Shown piece after piece: positions 36,577 to 45,292 of a DNA stretch of 64,000 nt (position 1 is its first letter; each line of letters opens with the position of its first letter). Below the pieces are notes generated by a model. The model was not told the DNA's origin. It made no database searches and worked only from the letters and a program-made list of their open reading frames with translations. The position numbers and the translations under genes are program-made. The DNA comes from Betaproteobacteria bacterium (GTDB lineage Bacteria > Pseudomonadota > Gammaproteobacteria > Burkholderiales > Rhodocyclaceae), in NCBI GenBank assembly GCA_020621405.1, contig JAHRYN010000006.1, forward strand, positions 178,664 to 242,663. Direction: 5' to 3'.

Positions 36577-36605
36577 CGTCCGGTCCTGCCGGCAGGACCG
36601 GACGT
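36576..36605 (+). terminator. Perfect 30-bp palindrome at the end of the cupin gene
   Basis: Arms ACGTCCGGTCCTGCC and GGCAGGACCGGACGT abut without a spacer, starting at the A of the TGA. It would form a very stable hairpin, but no T-run follows, so it could equally protect the mRNA 3' end or bind a protein. Confidence 0.45.
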
Positions 36606-36697
36606 GCAGCAAGTCCTGCCCCGGTCGCCGGGACGGCAGCGTTTGCGGGCAAAATACACGCCGCGACCACCGCCGGCCCTCCATCGCCCGTTCATCC

Positions 36698-38794
36698 ATG
36701 CACGTCCCCGCCCTGCTCCGGCCCTCCCCCGCGCTGTCCCGCCATCTGAGAAGCCATCACGCGATCAGCGGACTGGGCTGCGCCTTCGGCGTGCTGCTGC
36801 TGACGCTGCTGACCTACGTACTGCTGGGTTCGCGTGCAGCCATCGCGGTATCGGCCGGTGCGCTGGTGGTTAGCGTGGCCGATCTGCCGCTGCCCGGCCG
36901 CAACAAGCTGCCACTGCTGCTGGCCAACCTGCTGCAGGCACCGCTGGTCACCGCGCTGATCGAACAGACTCATCCCTACCCGGTACCGCTCGGCGCCGCG
37001 ATACTGCTGATCAGCTTCGCCTCGGCCATGGTCACCGCTTGGGGCCGGTTCTCGCTGCCGCTCGGTTACGGCATGGTGCTGGTGCTGGCGTTCTCGCTGG
37101 CCCGGCCCGACATGACGCCGCACGAACTGCTGGTCCATCTCGGCCTGCAGGCCTGCGGCGGCGTGCTCTACATCGGCTACGCCATGCTGCTGGCCCGGCT
37201 GCTCGACATGCCGATGCGGCGCCGGGCGCTGGCCGACGCGCTGTACGGCTTTTCCGACTACCTGCGCTGCAAGGCCGACGTGTTCGATCCGGCGCAGCCG
37301 CTCGACGAGGTGTACGCGAACCTGGTGCGCCAGCAGTCGCGCTTTGCCGAGAAACTGCAGACGGCGCGCGATTTCGTGCTCGACGAGCGGCACACGCCGC
37401 AGCAGGACGCGCTGGCCGCCGGCATGTTCGCGCTGATGGACGTGCACGAGGACGTGCTGTCGAGCCAGGCCGACTATGCCGTGCTGCGCGCGCGTTTCGG
37501 CGACCACCCGGTGATGCGCCTGCTGGCTGCGATGACCAAGAGCGGCGCCGACGATGTCGCACGCATCGCCGACTCCGGGCTGCACGCCGGCGCAAGTGTC
37601 CTGTCCGACGCGCCCTACCGCAATACGCGGCCGGCCATCGAACGCGCGCTGCACGCACTCAGGCAGGACACAACGCCGGACAAGGCCGCGTCGCTGGCCG
37701 TACTGGACGAGATCTACGCCAAACTGGGTTCCGGCATCGACGGACTGCGCCGCTGCGAGGCGCTGCTGCGCGCGGCCACGCCGGGCTCGGCGCCGGTCGG
37801 CGCCGACATGCGGCGCTTCCTGTCGCACTCCAGTTTCGCGCCGAAGGCGCTGCGGGCCGAATTCCGGCTCGATTCGCCGGTACTGCGCTACGCGCTGCGG
37901 CTGACGCTGGCGATGCTGGCCGGCTACCTGCTGTCGCTCCATCTGCCCTACGCCACGCACGGCTACTGGATATTCCTGACCACCGCGCTGGTCATGCGCG
38001 CCAGCTTCAGCCAGACGCGGCGCCGGCAGACCGACCGTATGGTCGGCAACGCGCTCGGCTGCGTGTTCACCGCGCTGCTGCTGCATTGGGTGTCCTCGAC
38101 CACTGCGCTGGTGCTGGTCATCTTCGTCTGCATCGCGATCGCGCACGCCTTCATTTCCGAGCGCTACCGCTACACCGTAACCGCTGGCTGCGTGATGGCG
38201 CTGCTGCAGCTGCACCTGATCGCCCCCGGTACCTTCCACATCGCCGAGCGGCTGTTCGACACCACCATCGGCGTCGCGCTGGCCTATGTCTTCAGCCGCG
38301 TGCTGCCGAGCTGGGAACGGCACAGCGTCCCGGCATTGAGAAACCGGCTGCTGACCGCGCTGCGTTCCTACATACCGCGGGCACTGAACCTGCAGGGCAA
38401 CGATCTGCGCTACCGCTTCGCGCGGCGCCAGGTGCATGAAGCGCTGGCCGCGCTGTCGGAGGCGGTCGTGCGCATGCACGACGAACCGAGCGCGCAGCGT
38501 CTGCCGCTGGCCACGCTGATCGTGCTGACCACGCAGAGCTATCTGCTGATGACCCACCTCGCCGCCGCGCGACGCCTGATCGCCCAGCGCAGCGACGATG
38601 CGGACGGTGACGGATTGGCTGCGATGATGGAAGAGGCCAGCCGCCGGCTGACCGAAGTACTCGATCCGCAGCGCCCGGACACGCCACCCGCCGAGGCGCC
38701 GGCCGGTGCATCGGCGCTGGACCTGCGGCTGGCCAGGGCCGACGCCGACATCCGCGCCCTGATGCACGCCGCACGCGAACTCGGCGCCACCTGA
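36698..38794 (+). CDS. FUSC-family inner-membrane protein (YccS/YhfK-like)
   Basis: 698-aa protein related to aromatic-acid efflux (AaeB) and YccS/YhfK proteins. Two sets of about five to six membrane segments (~20-170 and ~395-530) flank a cytoplasmic helical domain (~175-390) and a C-terminal cytoplasmic tail. The second hydrophobic block contains the FUSC-type stretch HGYWIFLTTALVMRASFSQTRRRQTDRMVGN. The start ATG at 36698 has no clear Shine-Dalgarno. Substrate unknown. It is convergent with the flavin-binding protein gene. Confidence 0.88.
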   Translation: MHVPALLRPSPALSRHLRSHHAISGLGCAFGVLLLTLLTYVLLGSRAAIAVSAGALVVSVADLPLPGRNKLPLLLANLLQAPLVTALIEQTHPYPVPLGAAILLISFASAMVTAWGRFSLPLGYGMVLVLAFSLARPDMTPHELLVHLGLQACGGVLYIGYAMLLARLLDMPMRRRALADALYGFSDYLRCKADVFDPAQPLDEVYANLVRQQSRFAEKLQTARDFVLDERHTPQQDALAAGMFALMDVHEDVLSSQADYAVLRARFGDHPVMRLLAAMTKSGADDVARIADSGLHAGASVLSDAPYRNTRPAIERALHALRQDTTPDKAASLAVLDEIYAKLGSGIDGLRRCEALLRAATPGSAPVGADMRRFLSHSSFAPKALRAEFRLDSPVLRYALRLTLAMLAGYLLSLHLPYATHGYWIFLTTALVMRASFSQTRRRQTDRMVGNALGCVFTALLLHWVSSTTALVLVIFVCIAIAHAFISERYRYTVTAGCVMALLQLHLIAPGTFHIAERLFDTTIGVALAYVFSRVLPSWERHSVPALRNRLLTALRSYIPRALNLQGNDLRYRFARRQVHEALAALSEAVVRMHDEPSAQRLPLATLIVLTTQSYLLMTHLAAARRLIAQRSDDADGDGLAAMMEEASRRLTEVLDPQRPDTPPAEAPAGASALDLRLARADADIRALMHAARELGAT

Positions 38795-38819
38795 ACACGG
38801 CACGCGGGTACCTGCTGCC

Positions 38820-39728
38820 TCATCTGTCAGGCACCTCCACCCAGGCCAGCGGCAGGCCGCCGGTGACCCGCACGACCTGATCCACGGTCAGCCGGAGCAG
38901 CCGCTGCGCACCGTCGAATGCCGCAAGTTCGGGCCCGTCCCAGATCAGCCTGGCTGTCACCGCGACGTGCAGCAGATCGCCGCGTTCGAAATCGATGAAC
39001 AGCAGGCCGGCGCGCGGATCGACCTGCAGATTGCCCAGCGTGTTGAAGAAGAAGTTGCCGGCGTAGTCGGGCAACGTCAGCGTGCGTTCGTCGTCCACGC
39101 ACACGAAACCCGCCGCACCGCCGCGATGCGATACATCGACGCCGCTGGCCGGATGACGGCTAGCGATGAACAGCGTGTCGGCCGCCGCCACCTGCGCGCG
39201 CGCCGGCGCATCGAGCGCAGCCATGTGTTCGACCTCGCCCAGCGTCGCCGCGTCATCCAGAAAGAAGGCCTGGCGCGTGCGGATGTATTTCGGGCAGTTG
39301 CCGAAGCTCTGCTCGACGCGCACGTCGAAGCCGTCGGTATCGACCCGACCGACCACACCATTCATCCGGTTGCGCCGCCGCGTGTGCGCTTCGATGCCGA
39401 GCAGGCCCAGCGGCGCACCGGGCGCCAGATGTGCGGCCAGCGGACTGCCAGGCAGCGGCCGGGCACGTACCGTCAGCCGGCGCGGATCGGGCGAACCGGC
39501 AAAGCCCGGCGGACCGGTCAGCAGCGACGCCCACGGCTGGCCATCATCGTCGGCGCTGCCGACGATCAGGAAGGGCAGCTGCGCGAAGAAGTCGCGGTGC
39601 TGGTCCGGCATGAAGTTGCGGATGACGCGCGGGCCGATGTCCGCCATGCGCCCGCCGACGCCGGCTTTCCGTTGCAGCGCGCGCTCGCCTTCATGGAAGG
39701 TGGCAAGGTGTTCAGACGAATCGGTCAT
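38820..39728 (-). CDS. Pyridoxamine 5'-phosphate oxidase-related flavin-binding protein
   Basis: 302-aa protein with a split-barrel PNPOx-like fold: FLIVGSADDDGQPWASLLTGPPGF and, repeated in the second half, DTLFIASRHP...GFVCVDDERTLTLPDYAGNFFFNTLGNLQ. The conserved middle NCPKYIRTRQ is typical of a bacterial subfamily of unknown role. The start ATG at 39728 has GGGAGA upstream. It is separated by 24 bp from the glutathione transferase gene on the same strand, so an operon under the divergent LysR regulator is likely. An FMN- or F420-linked oxidoreductase function is only inferred. Confidence 0.86.
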   Translation of the reverse strand: MTDSSEHLATFHEGERALQRKAGVGGRMADIGPRVIRNFMPDQHRDFFAQLPFLIVGSADDDGQPWASLLTGPPGFAGSPDPRRLTVRARPLPGSPLAAHLAPGAPLGLLGIEAHTRRRNRMNGVVGRVDTDGFDVRVEQSFGNCPKYIRTRQAFFLDDAATLGEVEHMAALDAPARAQVAAADTLFIASRHPASGVDVSHRGGAAGFVCVDDERTLTLPDYAGNFFFNTLGNLQVDPRAGLLFIDFERGDLLHVAVTARLIWDGPELAAFDGAQRLLRLTVDQVVRVTGGLPLAWVEVPDR

Positions 39729-39752
39729 GGCGGGTCTCCCGTCAAACATGGC

Positions 39753-40400
39753 TCAGGCGCGCAGGCCGACCGCCGACGCCGGCATCGGCACGAAGCCGGG
39801 CAGCGCCTCGACGCGCGCCAGCCAGGCGCGCACGTCCGGATAGGCCTCGAGCGACACATTGCCCTCCGGCGCATGGGCGACGTAGGTGTAGATCGCCACG
39901 TCGGCGATGGTCGGCCGCGAGCCGACCAGCCAGTCCCGCGCGGCCAGCTCGCGCTGCAGCACGGCCAGCAGCGCGTGCGAGCGCGCGATCGCCTGATCCG
40001 CATCCAGACTGGCCCGGAACAGCGTCACCAGGCGCGCCGCCGCCGGGCCGAAAGCGACCTGCCCCGAAGCGACCGACAGCCAACGTTGCACCTCGGCCGC
40101 GCCAGCCGGGTCCTGCGGCAGCCACGTACCCGGCGCATAACGGCTCGCCAGATAGACCAGGATGGCGGTCGAATCGGCGACGACCACCTCGCCGTCCTCG
40201 ATCACCGGCACCTGGCCGAAGGCATTCTTCGCCAGAAATTCCGGCTGCTTGTGCGCACCGGCGGCGAGATCGACCTGCCGGAACTCGAACAGCAGGCCGA
40301 GCAGCGACAGGAACAGTTCGGCACGGTGGCTGTGGCCGGACAGCCTGAAGCCGTGCAGCACGATGGGAGATGCCGGGGCACGGAGGTCGGGCGCGTTCAT
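39753..40400 (-). CDS. Glutathione S-transferase family protein
   Basis: 215-aa transferase with the N-terminal thioredoxin-like domain (LHGFRLSGHSHRAELFLSLLG, then QVPVIEDGEVVVADSTAILVYLA carrying the cis-Pro and the glutathione-binding ES/DS motif) and a C-terminal helical domain (RPTIADVAIYTYVAHAPEG). GAAAGGAT precedes the ATG. First gene of a two-gene unit with the PNPOx-like protein, transcribed away from a LysR regulator. The electrophilic substrate is unknown. Confidence 0.92.
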   Translation of the reverse strand: MNAPDLRAPASPIVLHGFRLSGHSHRAELFLSLLGLLFEFRQVDLAAGAHKQPEFLAKNAFGQVPVIEDGEVVVADSTAILVYLASRYAPGTWLPQDPAGAAEVQRWLSVASGQVAFGPAAARLVTLFRASLDADQAIARSHALLAVLQRELAARDWLVGSRPTIADVAIYTYVAHAPEGNVSLEAYPDVRAWLARVEALPGFVPMPASAVGLRA

Positions 40401-40484
40401 GGTGAATCCTTTCCGGGTCAGGGTGGTGCCGCACCTTGCAGCACCTGGACCCAGTATGTTTGCTGCGCCTTCAGCAATAAATGG

Positions 40485-40496
40485 ATCAAATCTGAT
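40485..40496. promoter_or_regulatory. Possible LysR operator in the divergent promoter region
   Basis: The inverted repeat ATCA-AATC-TGAT lies in the 130-bp gap between the divergent transferase and LysR genes, 34 bp before the LysR start, where autoregulatory sites of this family usually lie. Confidence 0.3.
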
Positions 40497-40530
40497 ATGA
40501 CCAATCCAAAAAACGAACTAATCTGAGTGC

Positions 40531-41448
40531 ATGGACAAGCTCAAGGCGATGGCAACCTTCGTGCAGATCGCCGAACACGGCAGCCTGACCGCGGCCGCGC
40601 GCGCGATGGACAGTTCGCTGCCGGCAGTGGTGCGCACGCTGGCCGCGCTCGAAGCGCATCTGAGGGTACGGCTGTTCAACCGCACCACGCGCCGCATCGC
40701 GCTGACCGACGAAGGCCGGCGCTATCTCGACAGCTGCCGGCGGGTGCTGTCGGCGATCAGCGACGCGGAAACCGAGCTGAACGAAGGCGCAGCCGAACCC
40801 GCCGGCCCCCTGCTGGTGACCGCGCCGGTGCAGTTCGGCCAGATGTACGTCGCCCCGGCCGTCACCCGCTTCGCGCTGCGCCATCCGCAGGTCGACTGCC
40901 GCGTCATGCTGACCGACAGCGTCGTCAGCATGGTCGACCAGGGCATCGACGTCGGGCTGCGCATCGGCGCGCTGGAAGATTCGACGCTGGTCGCCCAGAC
41001 CCTGGGCAGCATCCGGCGCGTGGTCGTGGCCAGCCCTGACTTTCTGGCCGCGCACGGCACGCCGGCGCACCCGCAGGAACTGGCCGGCGCGCGCTGCGTG
41101 CGCTTCACCGGCGGCAGCGCGCCCTGGTGGACCTTCCACGACGGCGAGCGGCGGCTGCAGGTCACCGCCGGCGGCAATCTCGAGTTCAACCACATCGCAC
41201 CAGCCACCGACGCCTGCGCTGCCGGCGCCGGCTTCGGCATGTTCATGTCCTACCAGGTGGCGTCGCTGGTCGCCGCCGGCCGGCTGGTCATCGTGCTGGC
41301 AGCCTTCGAGCCGCCGCCGCGCCCGGTCAGCATCGTCTATCCGCACGCGCGCGGACTGCCGATGCGCACCCGTCTGTTCATCGACTGGCTCAGACAGGAC
41401 CTGACCGCCCGCGCCGGACCGGGCGGACCGTTCGACGCGCCGGCCTGA
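40531..41448 (+). CDS. LysR-family transcriptional regulator
   Basis: 305-aa regulator. The N-terminal winged helix-turn-helix (1-60, FVQIAEHGSLTAAARAMDSSLPAVVRTLAALE) is followed by a substrate-binding-like effector domain (~90-295). It belongs to the group in which the domain starts GPLLVTAPVQFGQMYVAPAV. Divergent from, and probably controlling, the glutathione-transferase/PNPOx pair. The effector is unknown. Confidence 0.92.
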   Translation: MDKLKAMATFVQIAEHGSLTAAARAMDSSLPAVVRTLAALEAHLRVRLFNRTTRRIALTDEGRRYLDSCRRVLSAISDAETELNEGAAEPAGPLLVTAPVQFGQMYVAPAVTRFALRHPQVDCRVMLTDSVVSMVDQGIDVGLRIGALEDSTLVAQTLGSIRRVVVASPDFLAAHGTPAHPQELAGARCVRFTGGSAPWWTFHDGERRLQVTAGGNLEFNHIAPATDACAAGAGFGMFMSYQVASLVAAGRLVIVLAAFEPPPRPVSIVYPHARGLPMRTRLFIDWLRQDLTARAGPGGPFDAPA

Positions 41449-41661
41449 GCGGCGGGCACCGATCCGGCAGCGCGCGCGTCATCGGGCACAATGCGGGCTG
41501 AAGCATCCGGAAGAACCGCTGCGTGCCGTCTGAACCCGCGCGCACCTGCGACGTCGAACGCGTTCCTGCAGGTGCCCGTACCGACCGAAGCTTGCGACAT
41601 GAGCGCGATACCTCCCGCTGATACGCTGCCCCCAGCCCACCCGCCGGAGAACAACAACGAG

Positions 41662-43782
41662 ATGAATGCCCATCAGGACACGCTGTTCCTGCGCTCGCCC
41701 CGGCTCGACACGCCCGACGCCGGCGCGATGCGCGCGAGCCTGCGCGACTACTTCCACACCACCTTCAGCCGCTACGAACAGCTGTTCGAGGTGCTGACCT
41801 GCGACGACGCGTACTACAAAAAGCCGATCGCGCTGCGTCACCCGCTGATCTTCTATCTGGGCCACACCGCCACCTTCTTCATCAACAAGATGCTGCTGGC
41901 CGGTCTGATCGCCGAACGCATTGATCCGCGCCTGGAATCGATGTTCGCGGTCGGCGTGGACGAAATGAGCTGGGACGACCTGAACGAGGCGCACTACGAC
42001 TGGCCGACCGTGGCCGAGGTACGCGCCTACCGCAACGCGGTGCGCCAGGTGGTCGACCGCGTCATCCACGAAGCGCCGCTCGACACACCGATAGGCTGGG
42101 ACAACCCGTGGTGGGTCGTCATCATGGGCGTCGAGCACGAGCGCATCCACCTTGAAACCTCGTCGGTGCTGATACGCCAGAGCCGGCTCGACTTCGTGCG
42201 CACGCACGCCGCATGGGAACCCTGCCGCGACGCCGGCGAGGCACCGCCGAACACGCTGCTGCCGGTCGCTGCCGGCCGCACCCGGCTCGGCCGCCGGCGC
42301 GACGACCCGATCTACGGCTGGGACAACGAATACGAAACGCGCGAGGTCGAGGTCGCCGCCTTCCAGGCCAGCCGCCATCTGGTCAGCAACCGCGAATTCC
42401 TCGCCTTCATCGACGACGGCGGCTACACGACCGATGCCTGGTGGGACGACGAAGGCCTGGGTTGGCGCACCTTCCGCCGCACCGGCCACCCCGAATTCTG
42501 GGTGCCCGCGGCCGATGGCTGGCGGCTGCGGCTGATGCTCGAGGAAGTACCGATGCCGTGGAACTGGCCAGTCGAAACCAACTGCCACGAGGCACGCGCC
42601 TTCTGCCGCTGGCTGGCGGCGCGCAGCGGACAGCGCGTGCGACTGCCGACCGAGGACGAGTGGTACCGGCTGTACGACGCGGCCGGCGTCGCCGAAGTGC
42701 CGACCGCCCGCCCGGCCGGCGCCAATCTGCAGCTCGACCACGGCGCCTCGTCCTGTCCGGTGGACCGCTTCGCCCACGGCGACTTCTTCGACGTGGTCGG
42801 CAACGTCTGGCAATGGACCGAAACGCCGATCTACCCGTTCGCCGGTTTCGACGTCCACCCGACCTACGACGATTTCTCGACACCCACCTTCGACGGCCGG
42901 CACAACCTGATCAAGGGCGGGTCGTGGATTTCCTGCGGCAACGAGGCGACGCGCGCATCGCGCTACGCCTTCCGCCGCCATTTCTTCCAGCATGCGGGGT
43001 TCCGATACGTGGTCAGCGATGCACCGGCGAGCGCGCCGAATGTCTATTACGAAAGCGACCGGCAGCTGTCCGAGTACGCCGAATTCCACTACGGCGACGA
43101 ATGCTTCGGCGTGCCCAACTTCCCGCAGGCGCTGGCGCGCATCGCCATCGAGGCGATGGGCGACCGCCCGGCGCGGCGCGCGCTCGATCTGGGCTGCGCC
43201 ACCGGCCGCTCGACCTTCGAACTGGCGCGCCACTTCGGGCACGTGACCGGCGTCGACTTCTCGGCCCGCTTCATCAACGCCGGCGTGCACCTGGCCGAAC
43301 AGGGCGAACTGCGCTACACGCTGCCGGACGAAGGCGAACTGGTGTCCTACCGCACGCGCCGCCTGTCCGACCTCGGTCTCGACGACGTGCGCGGCAAGGT
43401 CGATTTCATGCAGGGCGACGCCTGCAACCTGAAACCGGTGCTCACCGGCTACGACCTCATCCTGGCCGCCAACCTGATCGACCGGCTGTACGACCCGGCA
43501 GCCTTCCTGAACGCCGTGCATGAACGGCTGAACATCGGCGGCGTGCTGCTGATCAGCTCGCCCTACACCTGGCTGGAAGAACACACGCGGCGCGAGCACT
43601 GGCTGGGCGGCTTCAAGAAGGACGGCGAAAGCTGGACCACGCTCGACGCGCTGAAGGCGCTGCTCGGCGTGCACTTCCGCATGCTGGGCGCGCCGCGCGA
43701 TGTGCCCTTCGTCATCCGCGAGACGCGGCGCAAGCACCAGCACACGCTGGCCGAAGTCACCTTGTGGGAGCGCGTGCGCTGA
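41662..43782 (+). CDS. ovoA: 5-histidylcysteine sulfoxide synthase / 4-mercaptohistidine N1-methyltransferase
   Basis: First enzyme of ovothiol synthesis: iron-dependent joining of cysteine to histidine C5, plus methyltransfer in the C-terminal domain. It has 706 aa. The DinB-like N-terminal domain carries the iron ligands His in LGHTATFF and the HxxxHxE motif HERIHLE (~159-165). An FGE-sulfatase domain follows (~215-455; GGYTTDAWWDDEGLGW, NVWQWTETP, LIKGGSW). The SAM methyltransferase domain (~480-706) has ALDLGCATGRSTFELARHFG. The ATG at 41662 has GGAGA upstream; an ATG at 41599 is an alternative. Its 3' end overlaps ovoB. Confidence 0.95.
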   Translation: MNAHQDTLFLRSPRLDTPDAGAMRASLRDYFHTTFSRYEQLFEVLTCDDAYYKKPIALRHPLIFYLGHTATFFINKMLLAGLIAERIDPRLESMFAVGVDEMSWDDLNEAHYDWPTVAEVRAYRNAVRQVVDRVIHEAPLDTPIGWDNPWWVVIMGVEHERIHLETSSVLIRQSRLDFVRTHAAWEPCRDAGEAPPNTLLPVAAGRTRLGRRRDDPIYGWDNEYETREVEVAAFQASRHLVSNREFLAFIDDGGYTTDAWWDDEGLGWRTFRRTGHPEFWVPAADGWRLRLMLEEVPMPWNWPVETNCHEARAFCRWLAARSGQRVRLPTEDEWYRLYDAAGVAEVPTARPAGANLQLDHGASSCPVDRFAHGDFFDVVGNVWQWTETPIYPFAGFDVHPTYDDFSTPTFDGRHNLIKGGSWISCGNEATRASRYAFRRHFFQHAGFRYVVSDAPASAPNVYYESDRQLSEYAEFHYGDECFGVPNFPQALARIAIEAMGDRPARRALDLGCATGRSTFELARHFGHVTGVDFSARFINAGVHLAEQGELRYTLPDEGELVSYRTRRLSDLGLDDVRGKVDFMQGDACNLKPVLTGYDLILAANLIDRLYDPAAFLNAVHERLNIGGVLLISSPYTWLEEHTRREHWLGGFKKDGESWTTLDALKALLGVHFRMLGAPRDVPFVIRETRRKHQHTLAEVTLWERVR

Positions 43783-44963
43783 AACCGGACTTCGACTTCG
43801 ACCGCGTCATCGCGCGCGACGGCACCGCCAGCGTCAAGCACGACGGCCGTGCGGCGGTGTTCGGCACCGACGCGGTCACGCCGCTGTGGGTGGCCGACAT
43901 GGACTTCGCCGCGCCGCCCGCGGTGGTGGACGCCCTCACCGCCCGCGCGCAGCACCCGGTCTATGGCTACACGCTGTATCCGGATGGCGCCTTCGACGCG
44001 CTGACCCGCTGGCTGGCCGCGCGCCACGGCTGGACGGTGGCGCGCGAGCAGGTCTACATGTGCCCGGGCGTCGTGCCCACGCTGTACGCCGCGGTGCAGG
44101 CCTTCACGAAGCCCGGCGACAACGTCATCGTGCAGCCGCCGGTCTATCCTCCCTTCTTCTCGGCCATCCGCGACACCGGCCGGCGCGTCGTCGAAAACCC
44201 GCTGATCGAGCGCGACGGGCGCTGGACCATGGATTTCGACCAGCTCGAACACTGCGCCGCGCGCGCCGGCTCGAAGCTGCTGCTGCTGTGCTCGCCGCAC
44301 AACCCGGTCGGTCGCGTGTGGTCGCACGAAGAGCTGGACACCCTGCTCGCCATCGCGCGCCGGCACGGCCTGGTGGTGCTGGCCGACGAAATCCACGCCG
44401 ACCTGCTCTACCCCGGCGTGCGCCACGTGCCGCTGGCCACGCTCGCCCGCGCCGGCGACCGCGTGCTGACTACGGTGGCGCCGAGCAAGACCTTCAACGT
44501 GCCGGGGCTCGGCCTGTCGGCGCTAATTGCGGAAGACGCCGACCGCGAGGCGATCGGGCGCGTGTTCGGCGGGCTGCACGTCAGCGCGTCCAACCCGTTC
44601 AGCGTCGCCGCCTTCGAAGCCGCCTACCGCGACGGCGGCCCCTGGCTCGACGCGCTGATGGGCTACCTCGAAACCACGCGCGACGAAGCCATCGCCCACA
44701 TCACGCACGCCATGCCCGGCATCCATCCGGTCGCGCCGGAAGGCACCTACCTGATGTGGCTGGACTGCCGCGGACTGGGCCTGGACGACAGCGCGCTGCG
44801 CCGCTTCTTCATCCGCGACGCCGGCCTCGGCCTGAACCCCGGCATCAGCTTCGGCACCGGCGGCAGCGGCCACATGCGCCTCAACCTCGCCTCGCCCCGC
44901 GCCGTCATCCGCACCGCACTCGAACGTCTCGAAGCGGCGCTGCGTGTTCTGATGTCACGGTAG
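43764..44963 (+). CDS. ovoB: PLP-dependent C-S lyase/aminotransferase, MalY/PatB family, probable OvoB
   Basis: 399-aa fold-type I PLP enzyme. It has PLWVADMDFAAPPAV near the N-terminus, CSPHNPVGRVW, DEIHADLLYPG and the Schiff-base Lys242 in APSKTFNVPGLG, as in MalY/PatB cystathionine-beta-lyase-like enzymes. The GTG start at 43764 lies inside the end of ovoA (19-bp overlap), so translation is coupled. In ovothiol synthesis the sulfoxide from OvoA is cleaved by such a PLP lyase to give mercaptohistidine, so this role is inferred from coupling and family. The sequence alone cannot exclude a general cysteine-S-conjugate lyase. Confidence 0.9.
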   Translation: MGARALKPDFDFDRVIARDGTASVKHDGRAAVFGTDAVTPLWVADMDFAAPPAVVDALTARAQHPVYGYTLYPDGAFDALTRWLAARHGWTVAREQVYMCPGVVPTLYAAVQAFTKPGDNVIVQPPVYPPFFSAIRDTGRRVVENPLIERDGRWTMDFDQLEHCAARAGSKLLLLCSPHNPVGRVWSHEELDTLLAIARRHGLVVLADEIHADLLYPGVRHVPLATLARAGDRVLTTVAPSKTFNVPGLGLSALIAEDADREAIGRVFGGLHVSASNPFSVAAFEAAYRDGGPWLDALMGYLETTRDEAIAHITHAMPGIHPVAPEGTYLMWLDCRGLGLDDSALRRFFIRDAGLGLNPGISFGTGGSGHMRLNLASPRAVIRTALERLEAALRVLMSR

Positions 44964-45292
44964 TACGACCGGCGGCAGCCATCGATCGGTGCAGCGGGTG
45001 GCCGGCCGCATGGACGCATTTGAGCAGCGCGACATCCGTATCCCGCAGGCCAGAATACCGCTTGAGCAGGTCACGCAGCCAGCTGCGGCATGATCAATCC
45101 CGGGGAGTGATGGAACCTTGATTCCATGGGGTTTAGTTGCGTGTCAATATTCGAATTGACGCGAGTCAATGCGACGCCTTTCCGTGAGCTGTAGCGTCTG
45201 AACTGTAAAATTGGTTTGCCGATATATCTTATTCGGATTCGGTATTCCAGACTTCTGCCCTCAACCACAAATGGCTGGCACCTGCAGTGGAC
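44964..45292. other. Intergenic region before the broken sensor kinase
   Basis: The left part is GC-rich with no convincing gene (only a 27-codon frame at 45010-45093). The right part is visibly AT-richer than its surroundings. It holds GTCAAT half-sites at 45143, 45155 (inverted) and 45165, and ATGGAA/TTCCAT near 45112-45126. Confidence 0.4.
45143..45170. promoter_or_regulatory. GTCAAT/ATTGAC half-site cluster
   Basis: GTCAAT at 45143-45148, its inverted partner ATTGAC at 45155-45160 (6-bp spacer) and a third direct GTCAAT at 45165-45170. It lies about 125-150 bp upstream of the hybrid kinase. A regulator site is suggested only by symmetry. Confidence 0.3.

Noticed and set aside
44980..45268. 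Possible gene or transposase remnant between ovoB and the hybrid kinase
   Set aside because: Short frames on both strands (27 and 65 codons) show no family motif, no terminal repeats and no target duplication.
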